From JASFJH01 sp050117725 (GTDB lineage: Bacteria > Pseudomonadota > Gammaproteobacteria > AKS1): DNA of 5,714 nt. The number at the start of each line of letters is the position of its first letter. The stretch's first letter is position 1. Below the pieces are notes generated by a model, which saw nothing but the letters and a program-made list of their open reading frames with translations, made no database searches and was not told the DNA's origin. The position numbers were made by a program, and so were the translations under genes. Below are positions 1 to 5,714 of this stretch, piece after piece. The stretch is from the NCBI GenBank assembly GCA_050117725.1, contig JASFME010000148.1, forward strand, positions 1-5,714, read 5' to 3'.

Positions 1-1154
1 TCCTCGTAGCAAATCGTCACGCCAAGTTGCAAACCGGCGCCGGGCAAACGTGTTTGTCCGCTGTCACCGGAGGAAAAATCCGACATCGGCAGGTTAAACA
101 CGCCGCCTATCAAGCGCAGCACGTTACCCAGCGGCACGTACTCACCAAACGGTACGAGGTGCCGCTTGTGGTACACGGCGAACTCGCCGCCGAGGCTGAC
201 CATGCTGTTGTAATAGGTCGGCTGCATCTCCCTGTATTCCAGGATCGGCACACCGATCAGCAGGTCACTGCCCGCCTGCCGGGCGCGGCGGGTAATATCG
301 TCCAGGTAATCATCAATCGCGTTGTGATAGAAATCCGGCACAGCCGTCTCCGGCCATATGATCAGCGGTGTTCCCAGTACCGCATCCGTCATGTCGCGGT
401 AGCGATCCAGGATCACCTCACGCATCCCCGGCTGCCACTTTTCATCCTGGGCAACGTTGCCCTGTAACAGCGCGACTTCCACCGGTTGCCCCAGCGGGCT
501 GACAAACTGCGGCAACTGCGCCAGACCCGCACCGAGCAACACAACTGCGGCCGCTGCCAGCGCCGTCAACCTTGCGGCACGACTGCGTTCGCTGACAAAC
601 ACCACCAGGCCGGCCGCCAGCACGGCAATCGCCAGGCTGATGGCATAACTGCCAAGCAGCGGTGCGTAACCGGCCAGCAGGCTGTCGGTTTGTGTATAAC
701 CGAGTGACAGCCAGGGAAAGCCGGTAAACAACCAGCCACGCAGCCATTCCACCAGCAGCCAGCCCGCCGGCAGGCCAAGCAACATACCGGGTAACGTCGC
801 CAGCAGTTTGCCCCGCACCACCAGCGCCCCGAGCAGTGCCGGGTACAGGGCGAGGATGGTGACGAACAATACGGTCAGGAAAATCGCCAGCCATAGGGGG
901 GTATGACCAAATTCGTGGATGCTGACGATAACCCACGAGGTGCCGACGCCGAACATGCCCAGACCAAACAGGTAACCGCGCCAGGCGGCACGGCGTGTTG
1001 TCTGTGCCTGCCAGCCGAGGAACAACACGGCCAGGCAGAAGACCGCCAGCCACGCCAGGTCAAACGGTGCGAACGCGAGCGGCATGGCGGCGCCGGCCAG
1101 CGCCACCACAAGATCACCGCGCCGTCCCTGTCGTAAAGCTTGTGTGACTTTCAC
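1..1154 (-). CDS. lnt: Apolipoprotein N-acyltransferase Lnt (partial, 3' end beyond window)
   Basis: Lnt transfers a fatty acyl chain from a phospholipid to the N-terminal diacylglyceryl-cysteine of apolipoproteins in the inner membrane, the last step of lipoprotein maturation. The frame is open from a GTG at 1154-1152 to the window edge, giving 384 codons of a family that is usually about 500 residues. Roughly residues 1-220 are hydrophobic, as expected for the membrane helices, with the family-like GWLFTGFPWLSLGY stretch. The carbon-nitrogen hydrolase domain begins near residue 224 (ALLQGN). The catalytic triad is visible: Glu269 in IIWPETAVP, Lys330 in YHKRHLVPFGEYVP and Cys382 in VTICYE; Glu338 matches the additional conserved glutamate. 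The GTG start is chosen because it has a GAGGG Shine-Dalgarno-like run 4 nt upstream and no ATG lies in frame before it. It follows corC after 48 nt and is the last gene of the usual operon. The identity is secure; the start is probable. Confidence 0.95.
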   Translation of the reverse strand, partial: MKVTQALRQGRRGDLVVALAGAAMPLAFAPFDLAWLAVFCLAVLFLGWQAQTTRRAAWRGYLFGLGMFGVGTSWVIVSIHEFGHTPLWLAIFLTVLFVTILALYPALLGALVVRGKLLATLPGMLLGLPAGWLLVEWLRGWLFTGFPWLSLGYTQTDSLLAGYAPLLGSYAISLAIAVLAAGLVVFVSERSRAARLTALAAAAVVLLGAGLAQLPQFVSPLGQPVEVALLQGNVAQDEKWQPGMREVILDRYRDMTDAVLGTPLIIWPETAVPDFYHNAIDDYLDDITRRARQAGSDLLIGVPILEYREMQPTYYNSMVSLGGEFAVYHKRHLVPFGEYVPLGNVLRLIGGVFNLPMSDFSSGDSGQTRLPGAGLQLGVTICYE

Positions 1155-1202
1155 TGCACCCTCAGCTGGCTTGTTATTCTTGTTTATTAAGAAGGTTGGC
1201 GC
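1155..1202 (-). other. corC-lnt spacer, AT-rich
   Basis: This 48-nt spacer is much richer in A and T than the flanking genes; on the minus strand it contains TTCTTAATAAACAAGAATAA, followed by the GAGGG ribosome-binding site of lnt. I see no hairpin that would terminate transcription and no convincing pair of promoter boxes, so lnt is probably read from the upstream promoter. The A-rich stretch may simply keep the lnt ribosome-binding site unstructured. Confidence 0.4.
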
Positions 1203-2066
1203 TTAACCTGCAGCGATGTTGTCGTGCTGTGCTTCGGCGCGTTGCACCTTGAGCAGGTGCACGCGACGCTTGTCCGCCCGCATGACCTTGAACAGGAGTC
1301 CGCCGAGCTTGACGGTTTCGCCACGTGCCGGCACGTGCCCGAACGCCTGGGTCACCAGGCCGCCAATCGTATCGGACTCTTCATCGCTGAACTGTGTGCC
1401 GAAATGTTCGTTGAATTCATCGATCGGCACGAGGGCCTTGACGGTCGACTCGGTGTCACTGAGTGTCAGGATCATCATGTCTTCATCGAAATCATGCTCA
1501 TCCTCGATTTCACCGACAATCTGTTCGAGCACATCCTCGATGGTCACCAGCCCTGCAACACCGCCGTATTCATCAACCACGATTGCCATGTGATTGCGGC
1601 TGGCACGAAACTCACGCAACAATACGTCGAGACGTTTGCTTTCCGGAATGAACACGACCGGGCGCAACAGCTCACGCAGATTAAAGCGATCACGCTTGTC
1701 TTCGTTCGAGTAGGCCAACAGGTCCTTGGCCAGCAACAGCCCAACCACTTCATCCTTGTTTTCGCCAATTACCGGGAAACGTGAATGCGCCGATTCAAGC
1801 ACGACCGGCAATAATTCATCAAAGGTATGATCACGCTCGAGAATAACCATTTGCGAGCGAGGGATCATGATGTCACGCACCTGCATTTCCGATACTTGCA
1901 AAACGCCCTCGATCATCGATAACGCATCCGGGTTGAGCAGGTGACGCTGTTCGGCGTCGCGTAACAACTCGACGAGTTGCTCGCGGTCCTGGGGTTCGCC
2001 CATCAATGCCTGGCTCAAACGTTCAAACCAGGATCGGGGCGATTGACTAGGTCGGTCTTCACTCAT
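1203..2066 (-). CDS. ybeX: CBS-domain protein YbeX/CorC (magnesium homeostasis, ribosome-linked)
   Basis: This 287-residue protein matches the length of E. coli CorC/YbeX (about 292). It has an acidic/charged N-terminal segment, a first CBS motif starting at about residue 62 (VRDIMIPRSQM, 63-73), a second CBS motif near 133-190 with DEYGGVAGLVTIEDVLEQIV (165-184), and a C-terminal CorC_HlyC transporter-associated domain from about 206 to 278 (DTIGGLVTQAFGHVP, 232-246). There is no membrane segment, so this is the short cytoplasmic form and not a CNNM-type membrane transporter. The family was first linked to cobalt/magnesium efflux with CorA, and in E. coli YbeX has more recently been linked to ribosome metabolism; CBS pairs usually bind adenine nucleotides. 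The ATG lies 9 nt after the ybeY stop, with only a weak ribosome-binding site (AGGGAG 14 nt upstream), which suggests translational coupling. Which biochemical role applies here cannot be read from the sequence. Confidence 0.95.
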   Translation of the reverse strand: MSEDRPSQSPRSWFERLSQALMGEPQDREQLVELLRDAEQRHLLNPDALSMIEGVLQVSEMQVRDIMIPRSQMVILERDHTFDELLPVVLESAHSRFPVIGENKDEVVGLLLAKDLLAYSNEDKRDRFNLRELLRPVVFIPESKRLDVLLREFRASRNHMAIVVDEYGGVAGLVTIEDVLEQIVGEIEDEHDFDEDMMILTLSDTESTVKALVPIDEFNEHFGTQFSDEESDTIGGLVTQAFGHVPARGETVKLGGLLFKVMRADKRRVHLLKVQRAEAQHDNIAAG

Positions 2067-2075
2067 GAGTTGGGC

Positions 2076-2588
2076 TCATGCTCCCTGTTGCCTGACGGAA
2101 TCTGTATCTGTCGCGAGCACATACGGGTTGGCTACCCCAAGCTGCGCCAGGATTTCGATCTCGATGCCCTCCATCTGCGAGGCCTCATCGGGATCGATAT
2201 GATCATAACCGAGCAAGTGCAACACGCCGTGCACGACCATGTGCGCCCAGTGCGCCTCGGCAGCCTTGCCCTGCTCGCGTGCCTCGTTCTCAACCACCTC
2301 GGCACAAATCACGATATCACCGAGCAGGTCGTGCGGCATCTCCGCATCGTCGACTTCGCCCAGGCCGGCCGGTAGTTCAAAGGGGAACGTCAGCACGTTG
2401 GTCGGTTTGTCCTTGCCGCGGTAATCACGGTTGAGTGCAGTCATTTCCTCAACGCCGACAATACGGACACTCAACTCGGCCGTATCTATCCGGCCGGCCA
2501 GTGCCGCGCGCAGCCATTGTTCAAACTGCTCCCGGACAGGAATATCGGCCTGGCCGTGTTCATACTGCAGATCGAGTACCAGCTTCAT
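2076..2588 (-). CDS. ybeY: Endoribonuclease / rRNA maturation factor YbeY
   Basis: YbeY is a single-strand-specific zinc metalloendoribonuclease needed for 16S rRNA 3'-end processing and for late 70S ribosome quality control. The 170-residue product carries the family's zinc site HGVLHLLGYDH with His120, His124 and His130 (H-x3-H-x5-H), and the conserved segment NRDYRGKDKPTNVLTFPF (53-70) whose Arg57 corresponds to the arginine important for activity in E. coli. It is about 15 residues longer than E. coli YbeY (155); the extra length is at the C-terminus after the zinc site and has no recognisable motif. Its ATG (2588-2586) overlaps the ybeZ stop in an ATGA arrangement, so translation of the two is very probably coupled, in line with the known functional and physical link between YbeY and the PhoH-like YbeZ. 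Confidence 0.97.
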   Translation of the reverse strand: MKLVLDLQYEHGQADIPVREQFEQWLRAALAGRIDTAELSVRIVGVEEMTALNRDYRGKDKPTNVLTFPFELPAGLGEVDDAEMPHDLLGDIVICAEVVENEAREQGKAAEAHWAHMVVHGVLHLLGYDHIDPDEASQMEGIEIEILAQLGVANPYVLATDTDSVRQQGA

Positions 2589-3574
2589 GATGCTTCCGCC
2601 CCGGGATCCGACGATGACGCTTCGTAACTTTCATAGGCGCTGACAATGCGCTGCACGAGCGGGTGACGCACCACGTCACGGGCCTGGAAAAAGGTAAAAC
2701 TGATGCCATCGACATCCTTGAGGACTTCGATCACATGTCGCAGACCGGAGGCCTTGTTCGACGGCAAATCAATCTGCGTCACATCGCCCGTGATCACGGC
2801 CTTCGAGCCAAAGCCGATACGCGTCATGAACATCTTCATCTGCTCGATGGTCGTGTTCTGCGCTTCATCGAGGATCACAAACGATTCATTCAGGGTCCTG
2901 CCGCGCATGTAAGCCAGCGGCGCGACCTCGATCACGTTACGCTCGATCAACTTGGCGACGCGTTCAAAGCCGAGCATCTCGTACAGGGCATCATACAGCG
3001 GCCGCAGGTAGGGATCGATCTTCTGCGCCAGGTCACCGGGCAGGAAACCGAGGCGTTCACCGGCCTCGACCGCCGGGCGCACCAGCAACAGGCGGCGCAC
3101 CTTGTCCGTTTCCAGTGCCTCGACCGCACTTGCCACGGCAAGATAGGTCTTGCCGGTACCGGCCGGGCCGATGCCGAAATTGATATCGTGTTCGCGGATG
3201 TCGTGCAGGTAACGCTGCTGGTTGGGGCCACGGCCGCGAATCGTGCCGCGCCGGGTCTGGATGGTGACTTCCTTGAAGGGCTGACTTTTATCCAGCCGCG
3301 CCTCGACCTCGGCACGCTGCAGGAACAGGTGGACATCGGCCGGGCGCAGCGCCTCGTTACCGGATTCACGGTACAGGCCCTTGAGTACCTCGCCGGCGGC
3401 ACGCACGGCCTTGCCGTCACCGATAACCTGGAAGTTGTTGCCACGGTTATTGATCTCGACACCGAGCGAGCGCTCGATCTGGCGCAGGTGTTCATCGAAC
3501 TGCCCGCACAGGTTGGCAAGGCGTTCGTTATCGGCCGGTTCAAGAATGAAGTCGTTGCTTTGCAGTTCGCTCAA
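2585..3574 (-). CDS. ybeZ: PhoH-like P-loop ATPase YbeZ
   Basis: The 329-residue product is a PhoH-family protein: an N-terminal region of about 110 residues typical of YbeZ (with a small KH-like fold in this family), then a P-loop ATPase domain. Walker A is GPAGTGKT (136-143), Walker B is FVILDEAQN (232-240), and ITGDVTQIDLP (261-271) and VVRHPLVQRIV (301-311) are the other conserved blocks. The family has NTPase activity and is thought to be an RNA helicase or remodeller partnered with YbeY. The start is a TTG at 3574-3572: an in-frame TAA lies at 3592-3590, no ATG or GTG lies between it and the conserved domain, and no good Shine-Dalgarno sequence precedes the TTG. The TTG overlaps the stop of a 33-codon frame upstream (TTGA). 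In E. coli this gene heads a heat-shock-inducible ybeZYX-lnt unit; I see no sigma-32-like promoter here. Confidence 0.96.
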   Translation of the reverse strand: MSELQSNDFILEPADNERLANLCGQFDEHLRQIERSLGVEINNRGNNFQVIGDGKAVRAAGEVLKGLYRESGNEALRPADVHLFLQRAEVEARLDKSQPFKEVTIQTRRGTIRGRGPNQQRYLHDIREHDINFGIGPAGTGKTYLAVASAVEALETDKVRRLLLVRPAVEAGERLGFLPGDLAQKIDPYLRPLYDALYEMLGFERVAKLIERNVIEVAPLAYMRGRTLNESFVILDEAQNTTIEQMKMFMTRIGFGSKAVITGDVTQIDLPSNKASGLRHVIEVLKDVDGISFTFFQARDVVRHPLVQRIVSAYESYEASSSDPGAEAS

Positions 3575-3669
3575 GATAGCGCGTGGGCCTTACGACCCTT
3601 CACCCCGCAATGTCCTTGCATGATAAAAAGATAGTGAAATGCCCCTGCCAATGCAATGAACGGTTTCAC
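3571..3669 (-). CDS. Possible 32-residue small protein or leader peptide filling the miaB-ybeZ gap
   Basis: A stop-free frame of 33 codons runs from a GTG at 3669-3667 to a TGA at 3573-3571. The GTG overlaps the miaB stop (GTGA) and the TGA overlaps the TTG start of ybeZ (TTGA), so the frame occupies the whole intergenic gap. The peptide starts MKPFIALAGAFHYLFIM, a hydrophobic stretch, and ends with a basic tail (GVKGRKAHALS). An internal ATG at 3621-3619 would give a 16-residue version. There is no strong Shine-Dalgarno sequence before either start, so translation would have to depend on termination-reinitiation from miaB. I recognise no family. A short open frame of this length can occur by chance, and the gap may just be untranslated leader; the double overlap is the only reason to list it. 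Confidence 0.25.
   Translation of the reverse strand: MKPFIALAGAFHYLFIMQGHCGVKGRKAHALS
3585..3598 (-). promoter_or_regulatory. Small hairpin just upstream of the ybeZ start
   Basis: On the minus strand GGGTC-GTAA-GGCCC can form a 5-bp stem (one G-U pair) closed by a GTAA loop, which fits the GNRA tetraloop pattern. It ends 10 nt before the TTG start of ybeZ and contains the only AAGG-like sequence nearby. It is not a terminator because no T-run follows. A role in setting ybeZ translation is speculative. Confidence 0.25.
3623..3651 (-). promoter_or_regulatory. Weak candidate sigma-70 promoter before ybeZ
   Basis: On the minus strand TTGGCA (3651-3646, five of six matches to TTGACA) is followed by a 17-nt spacer and TTTTAT (3628-3623, four of six matches to TATAAT). 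Transcription would begin around 3616, giving a leader of about 40 nt for ybeZ. The -10 box is poor and the sequence is AT-rich enough for chance matches, so this is a weak candidate for an internal promoter separating ybeZYX-lnt from miaB. Confidence 0.2.
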
Positions 3670-5015
3670 GCCCGCAGTTCCCGGCGGCTGTCATCAAGGC
3701 ACTCTCCACGCAGCGAGTTGGGCAGGGCCGCGGTAATGCGCAGTTCAACAAACTCGCCCACCAGTGAGGCATCGCCGGCAAAATTCACGACACGGTTGTT
3801 CTCGGTACGGCCACTGAGCATGCACGGGTCCTTGCGCGACGGGCCGGTAACCAGCACGCGCTGCGTGGTGCCGACCATGGCCTGGCTGATAGTTTGCGCC
3901 ATTTCGGAAATACGCGTCTGCAAACGCTCGAGCCGGGCCTGCTTCACGCTGTGCGGCACATCGTCATCGAGAGCGGCGGCCGGCGTGCCGGGCCGCGCAC
4001 TGAAAATGAAACTGTACGAGTGGTCGAAACCGACCTCTTCGATCAGTTGCATCGTGTCCTCGAAGTCCTGATCGGTCTCACCGGGGAAACCGATAATAAA
4101 GTCTGAAGACAGTGACAGATCCGGTCGCACCGCGCGCAGACGCTCGATGATGTCCCGGTACTGTGCGGCGGTGTGCTTGCGCTTCATCGCGGCAAGGATC
4201 TTGTCCGAACCGCTTTGCACCGGCAGGTGCAGGTGACTGACCAGCTCCGGGACCTCGGCATAGGCGTTGATCAGGCTGTCGGTCATCTCGATCGGGTGCG
4301 AGGTCGTATAGCGAATCCGTTCGATGCCCTCGATGGCGGCGACATAGGTGATGAGCAAAGCAAGGTCGGCCGTCTCGCCGTCATACATGAGACCGCGGTA
4401 GGCATTTACGTTCTGGCCGAGCAGGTTGACCTCGCGCACACCCTGCGCGGCGAGTCCGGCGATCTCGGCAATCACATCATCGAACGGCCGGCTGACTTCC
4501 TCACCACGCGTATAGGGCACGACACAGAACGTGCAGTACTTGCTGCAGCCTTCCATGATCGAGACAAAGGCGCTCGGCCCGTCGGCGCGCGGCTCCGGCA
4601 GGCGATCGAATTTTTCAATCTCGGGGAACGAGACATCAACTTGCGGCGTACGCGCGGCGCGCGTTTCATTGAGCAGCTCCGGCAGGCGATGCAAGGTCTG
4701 CGGGCCAAATACGATATCGACATACGGTGCGCGCAGGCGCAGGGCCTCGCCCTCCTGGCTGGCGACACAACCGCCAACGCCGATCACGAGTTCCGGGTTG
4801 TGCTGCTTGAGCTGATTCCAGCGGCCCAGTTCGGAGAAGACCTTCTCCTGCGCCTTCTCGCGGATCGAGCAGGTATTCAGCAACAGCACATCGGCCTCGC
4901 CCGGGTTTGTGGTGCGCTCGAGACCATGCGATGCCGCCAGTGCATCCGCCATGCGCGCCGAGTCATACTCGTTCATCTGGCAACCGAAAGTCTTGATATA
5001 AAGCTTGCCTGTCAT
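3666..5015 (-). CDS. miaB: tRNA-2-methylthio-N6-dimethylallyladenosine synthase MiaB
   Basis: MiaB is a radical-SAM methylthiotransferase that converts i6A to ms2i6A at position 37 of tRNAs reading codons that begin with U. The 449-residue product shows the full three-part layout. The N-terminal UPF0004 domain supplies Cys12 (KTFGCQMNEYDS), Cys49 (LLLNTCSIREKA) and Cys83 (GVGGCVASQEG) for the second iron-sulphur cluster. The radical-SAM motif CSKYCTFC supplies Cys157, Cys161 and Cys164, followed by PYTRGEEVSRP. The C-terminal TRAM domain for tRNA binding covers roughly 382-440. The family blocks YTTSHP (236-241), LHLPVQSGSD (262-271) and DFIIGFPGET (305-314) support MiaB over the related RimO or MtaB. 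It is somewhat shorter than E. coli MiaB (474), with the difference mainly at the C-terminus. The ATG at 5015 begins the usual MTGKLYIKTFGC; only a weak CGGA-type ribosome-binding site precedes it. Confidence 0.98.
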   Translation of the reverse strand: MTGKLYIKTFGCQMNEYDSARMADALAASHGLERTTNPGEADVLLLNTCSIREKAQEKVFSELGRWNQLKQHNPELVIGVGGCVASQEGEALRLRAPYVDIVFGPQTLHRLPELLNETRAARTPQVDVSFPEIEKFDRLPEPRADGPSAFVSIMEGCSKYCTFCVVPYTRGEEVSRPFDDVIAEIAGLAAQGVREVNLLGQNVNAYRGLMYDGETADLALLITYVAAIEGIERIRYTTSHPIEMTDSLINAYAEVPELVSHLHLPVQSGSDKILAAMKRKHTAAQYRDIIERLRAVRPDLSLSSDFIIGFPGETDQDFEDTMQLIEEVGFDHSYSFIFSARPGTPAAALDDDVPHSVKQARLERLQTRISEMAQTISQAMVGTTQRVLVTGPSRKDPCMLSGRTENNRVVNFAGDASLVGEFVELRITAALPNSLRGECLDDSRRELRA

Positions 5016-5117
5016 GATTCCGTGGATTTAGCCAAGTGCTTGAAAAAAGGGGGGCAAATCTATCACTTTGGCCGGAAATGATCCAGCCTGTACAGAGTAA
5101 GGGGTGAGGGGTGAGAC
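5016..5117 (-). other. miaB leader / presumed promoter region
   Basis: This spacer upstream of miaB must hold the miaB promoter if amtB is terminated by the hairpin to its right, but I see no strong -35/-10 pair; TAGATT preceded 17 nt earlier by TGGATC is the best I find and is poor. It holds a tandem repeat of GGGGTGA (plus strand 5101-5114) and an adjacent A6G6 run (plus strand 5043-5054), which on the minus strand reads C6T6 and follows a weak bulged stem (5053-5073). Confidence 0.4.
5101..5114. repeat. Tandem 7-bp repeat, two copies of GGGGTGA
   Basis: Two perfect head-to-tail copies of GGGGTGA sit between amtB and miaB; on the minus strand they read as a TCACCCC tract followed by TTACTC. 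A related but imperfect pyrimidine-rich word, CCTTACGACCCTTCACCCC, occurs on the plus strand in the miaB-ybeZ gap. Two copies are too few to say whether this is a dispersed intergenic repeat. Confidence 0.45.
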
Positions 5118-5147
5118 GGATCGCTGAGTAGCTGGGCTCAGCGATCC
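5118..5147 (-). terminator. Perfect 11-bp inverted repeat downstream of amtB, likely 3' hairpin
   Basis: GGATCGCTGAG (plus 5118-5128) and CTCAGCGATCC (5137-5147) are exact reverse complements separated by an 8-nt loop. The structure begins 23 nt after the amtB stop codon, where a terminator is expected. No T-run follows on either strand (the minus strand continues GTCTCACCCCTC), so it is not a classical intrinsic terminator. It may work with Rho, or protect the amtB mRNA 3' end. A DNA-binding operator for a dimeric regulator of miaB is a less likely alternative. Confidence 0.55.
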
Positions 5148-5170
5148 ACCATCATCATGCGGGCATCGGT

Positions 5171-5714
5171 TCAGCTCGTCGATGCCGTGTCGTAACCCGG
5201 CTCAGCACTGATCTTGTGGATACTCAGATCCGCGCCCTGGTATTCCTGCTCCTCATCGAGACGCAGGCCACCGGCAACCGTCTTGATCAGGCCATACACG
5301 ACGAAACCGCCGGTCAGGGCGACCGCCACACCGACCAGCGTACCGACCAGCTGTGCCATGAAACTCACACCGCCCATGCCGCCGAGTACCTCTAGGCCAA
5401 AGATACCGGCGGCAATCCCGCCCCAGGCGCCGCACAGGCCATGCAACGGCCACACACCGAGCACATCGTCGATCTTCCAGCGGTTCTGGGTCAGGGTGAA
5501 GGTCCAGACAAACAGGCCACCGGCGACTGCCCCCGTGACCAGCGCACCAAGCGGGTGCATCACATCCGAACCGGCACACACGGCGACGAGACCGGCCAAC
5601 GGGCCGTTGTGGACGAAACCCGGGTCATTCTTGCCGGCCAGCAGTGCCGCGAGAATACCGCCGACCATGGCCATGAGCGAATTCAGCGCGACCAGACCAC
5701 TGATCGCGGCGACC
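5171..5714 (-). CDS. amtB: Ammonium transporter AmtB (partial, 5' end beyond window)
   Basis: The last 180 residues of an Amt/Mep/Rh-family ammonium channel are present; the frame is open to the right edge, so the true start lies outside. Several hydrophobic helices are visible, with the family blocks NSLMAMVGGILAAL, AGLVAVCAGSDVMHPLGAL and IDDVLGVWPLHGLCGAWGGI. The histidine in the last block (fragment residue 91) corresponds to the second histidine of the conserved pore pair (His318 in E. coli AmtB). After the final helix, the cytoplasmic tail has the conserved-looking LRLDEEQEYQGADLSIH; in this family the tail is where a PII protein (GlnK) docks to gate the channel. The last residues (EPGYDTASTS) are more variable. 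A glnK gene often sits just upstream of amtB but would be outside the window. The transporter has no obvious functional link to the miaB-lnt block downstream. Confidence 0.96.
   Translation of the reverse strand, partial: VAAISGLVALNSLMAMVGGILAALLAGKNDPGFVHNGPLAGLVAVCAGSDVMHPLGALVTGAVAGGLFVWTFTLTQNRWKIDDVLGVWPLHGLCGAWGGIAAGIFGLEVLGGMGGVSFMAQLVGTLVGVAVALTGGFVVYGLIKTVAGGLRLDEEQEYQGADLSIHKISAEPGYDTASTS

Noticed and set aside
27..467. 146-codon plus-strand frame opposite lnt
   Set aside because: It lies opposite the conserved catalytic domain of Lnt and its product resembles no known protein.
442..1053. 203-codon minus-strand frame in the lnt region
   Set aside because: It is out of frame with lnt, whose own frame is open to the window edge and carries the Glu-Lys-Cys triad; the alternative product is rich in Arg, Gly and Trp with no family resemblance.
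1224..1784. 186-codon plus-strand frame opposite corC
   Set aside because: It is antisense to a well supported CBS-domain protein and has no recognisable domain.
2059..2079. Six-residue mini-frame (ATG at 2079) bridging ybeY and corC
   Set aside because: It is too short to be meaningful, its AGGGAG is only 1 nt from the ATG, and a direct 9-nt spacing between ybeY and corC is normal.
2663..3634. 323-codon open frame on the plus strand opposite ybeZ
   Set aside because: It is a shadow of a clear PhoH-family gene on the other strand; its translation shows no recognisable family and such long antisense frames are common in GC-rich coding DNA.
3575..3665. Sigma-32 heat-shock promoter before ybeZ, as known from E. 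coli
   Set aside because: No CTTGAAA-like box paired with a CCCCAT-like box at proper spacing is visible on the minus strand.
4173..5081. 302-codon open frame on the plus strand opposite miaB
   Set aside because: The opposite strand encodes MiaB with all six cluster cysteines; the plus-strand product has no recognisable motif.
1..5714. A previously undescribed system, mobile element, CRISPR array or RNA gene
   Set aside because: All coding capacity is accounted for by conserved housekeeping genes in standard order; I saw no transposase, integrase, regularly spaced repeats or tRNA-like cloverleaf.

Overview
The window is a slice of a gammaproteobacterial chromosome with moderately high GC. 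Every gene I can support lies on the minus strand, so transcription runs from the right edge to the left. The best evidence for the taxon is the gene order miaB - ybeZ (PhoH-like) - ybeY - ybeX/corC - lnt, which is the order known from Escherichia coli and most other gammaproteobacteria. Sequence details (MiaB of 449 residues, no glutamine tRNA cluster or other enteric neighbours visible, an amtB gene directly upstream) suggest a non-enteric lineage. I cannot name a genus.

Layout from right to left. Positions 5714-5171 hold the 3' part of an AmtB ammonium channel gene, including the last membrane helices and the cytoplasmic tail. Positions 5170-5016 are intergenic, with a perfect 11-bp inverted repeat just after amtB, a tandem GGGGTGA repeat, and the presumed leader of miaB. 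Positions 5015-3666 encode MiaB, the radical-SAM tRNA methylthiotransferase. The 91-bp gap before ybeZ is spanned by an unusual 33-codon frame that overlaps the miaB stop (GTGA) and the ybeZ start (TTGA). Positions 3574-2585 encode the PhoH-like ATPase YbeZ, 2588-2076 the endoribonuclease YbeY (ATGA overlap with ybeZ), 2066-1203 the CBS-domain protein YbeX/CorC, and 1154-1 the first 384 codons of apolipoprotein N-acyltransferase Lnt, cut by the window edge just after its catalytic cysteine.

The block is mostly a translation-quality and envelope operon: MiaB modifies A37 of tRNAs, YbeY with YbeZ works on rRNA maturation and ribosome quality control, YbeX is linked to magnesium and ribosome metabolism, and Lnt finishes lipoprotein maturation in the inner membrane. 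Spacing is tight (4-nt overlap, 9-nt gap, 48-nt gap), so ybeZ-ybeY-ybeX-lnt is almost certainly co-transcribed, possibly with miaB. AmtB appears to be a separate unit.

I found no mobile element, CRISPR array, tRNA, rRNA or defence system. The region is conserved housekeeping DNA; the points worth a second look are the gap-filling small frame before ybeZ, the TTG start of ybeZ, and the structured amtB-miaB spacer.
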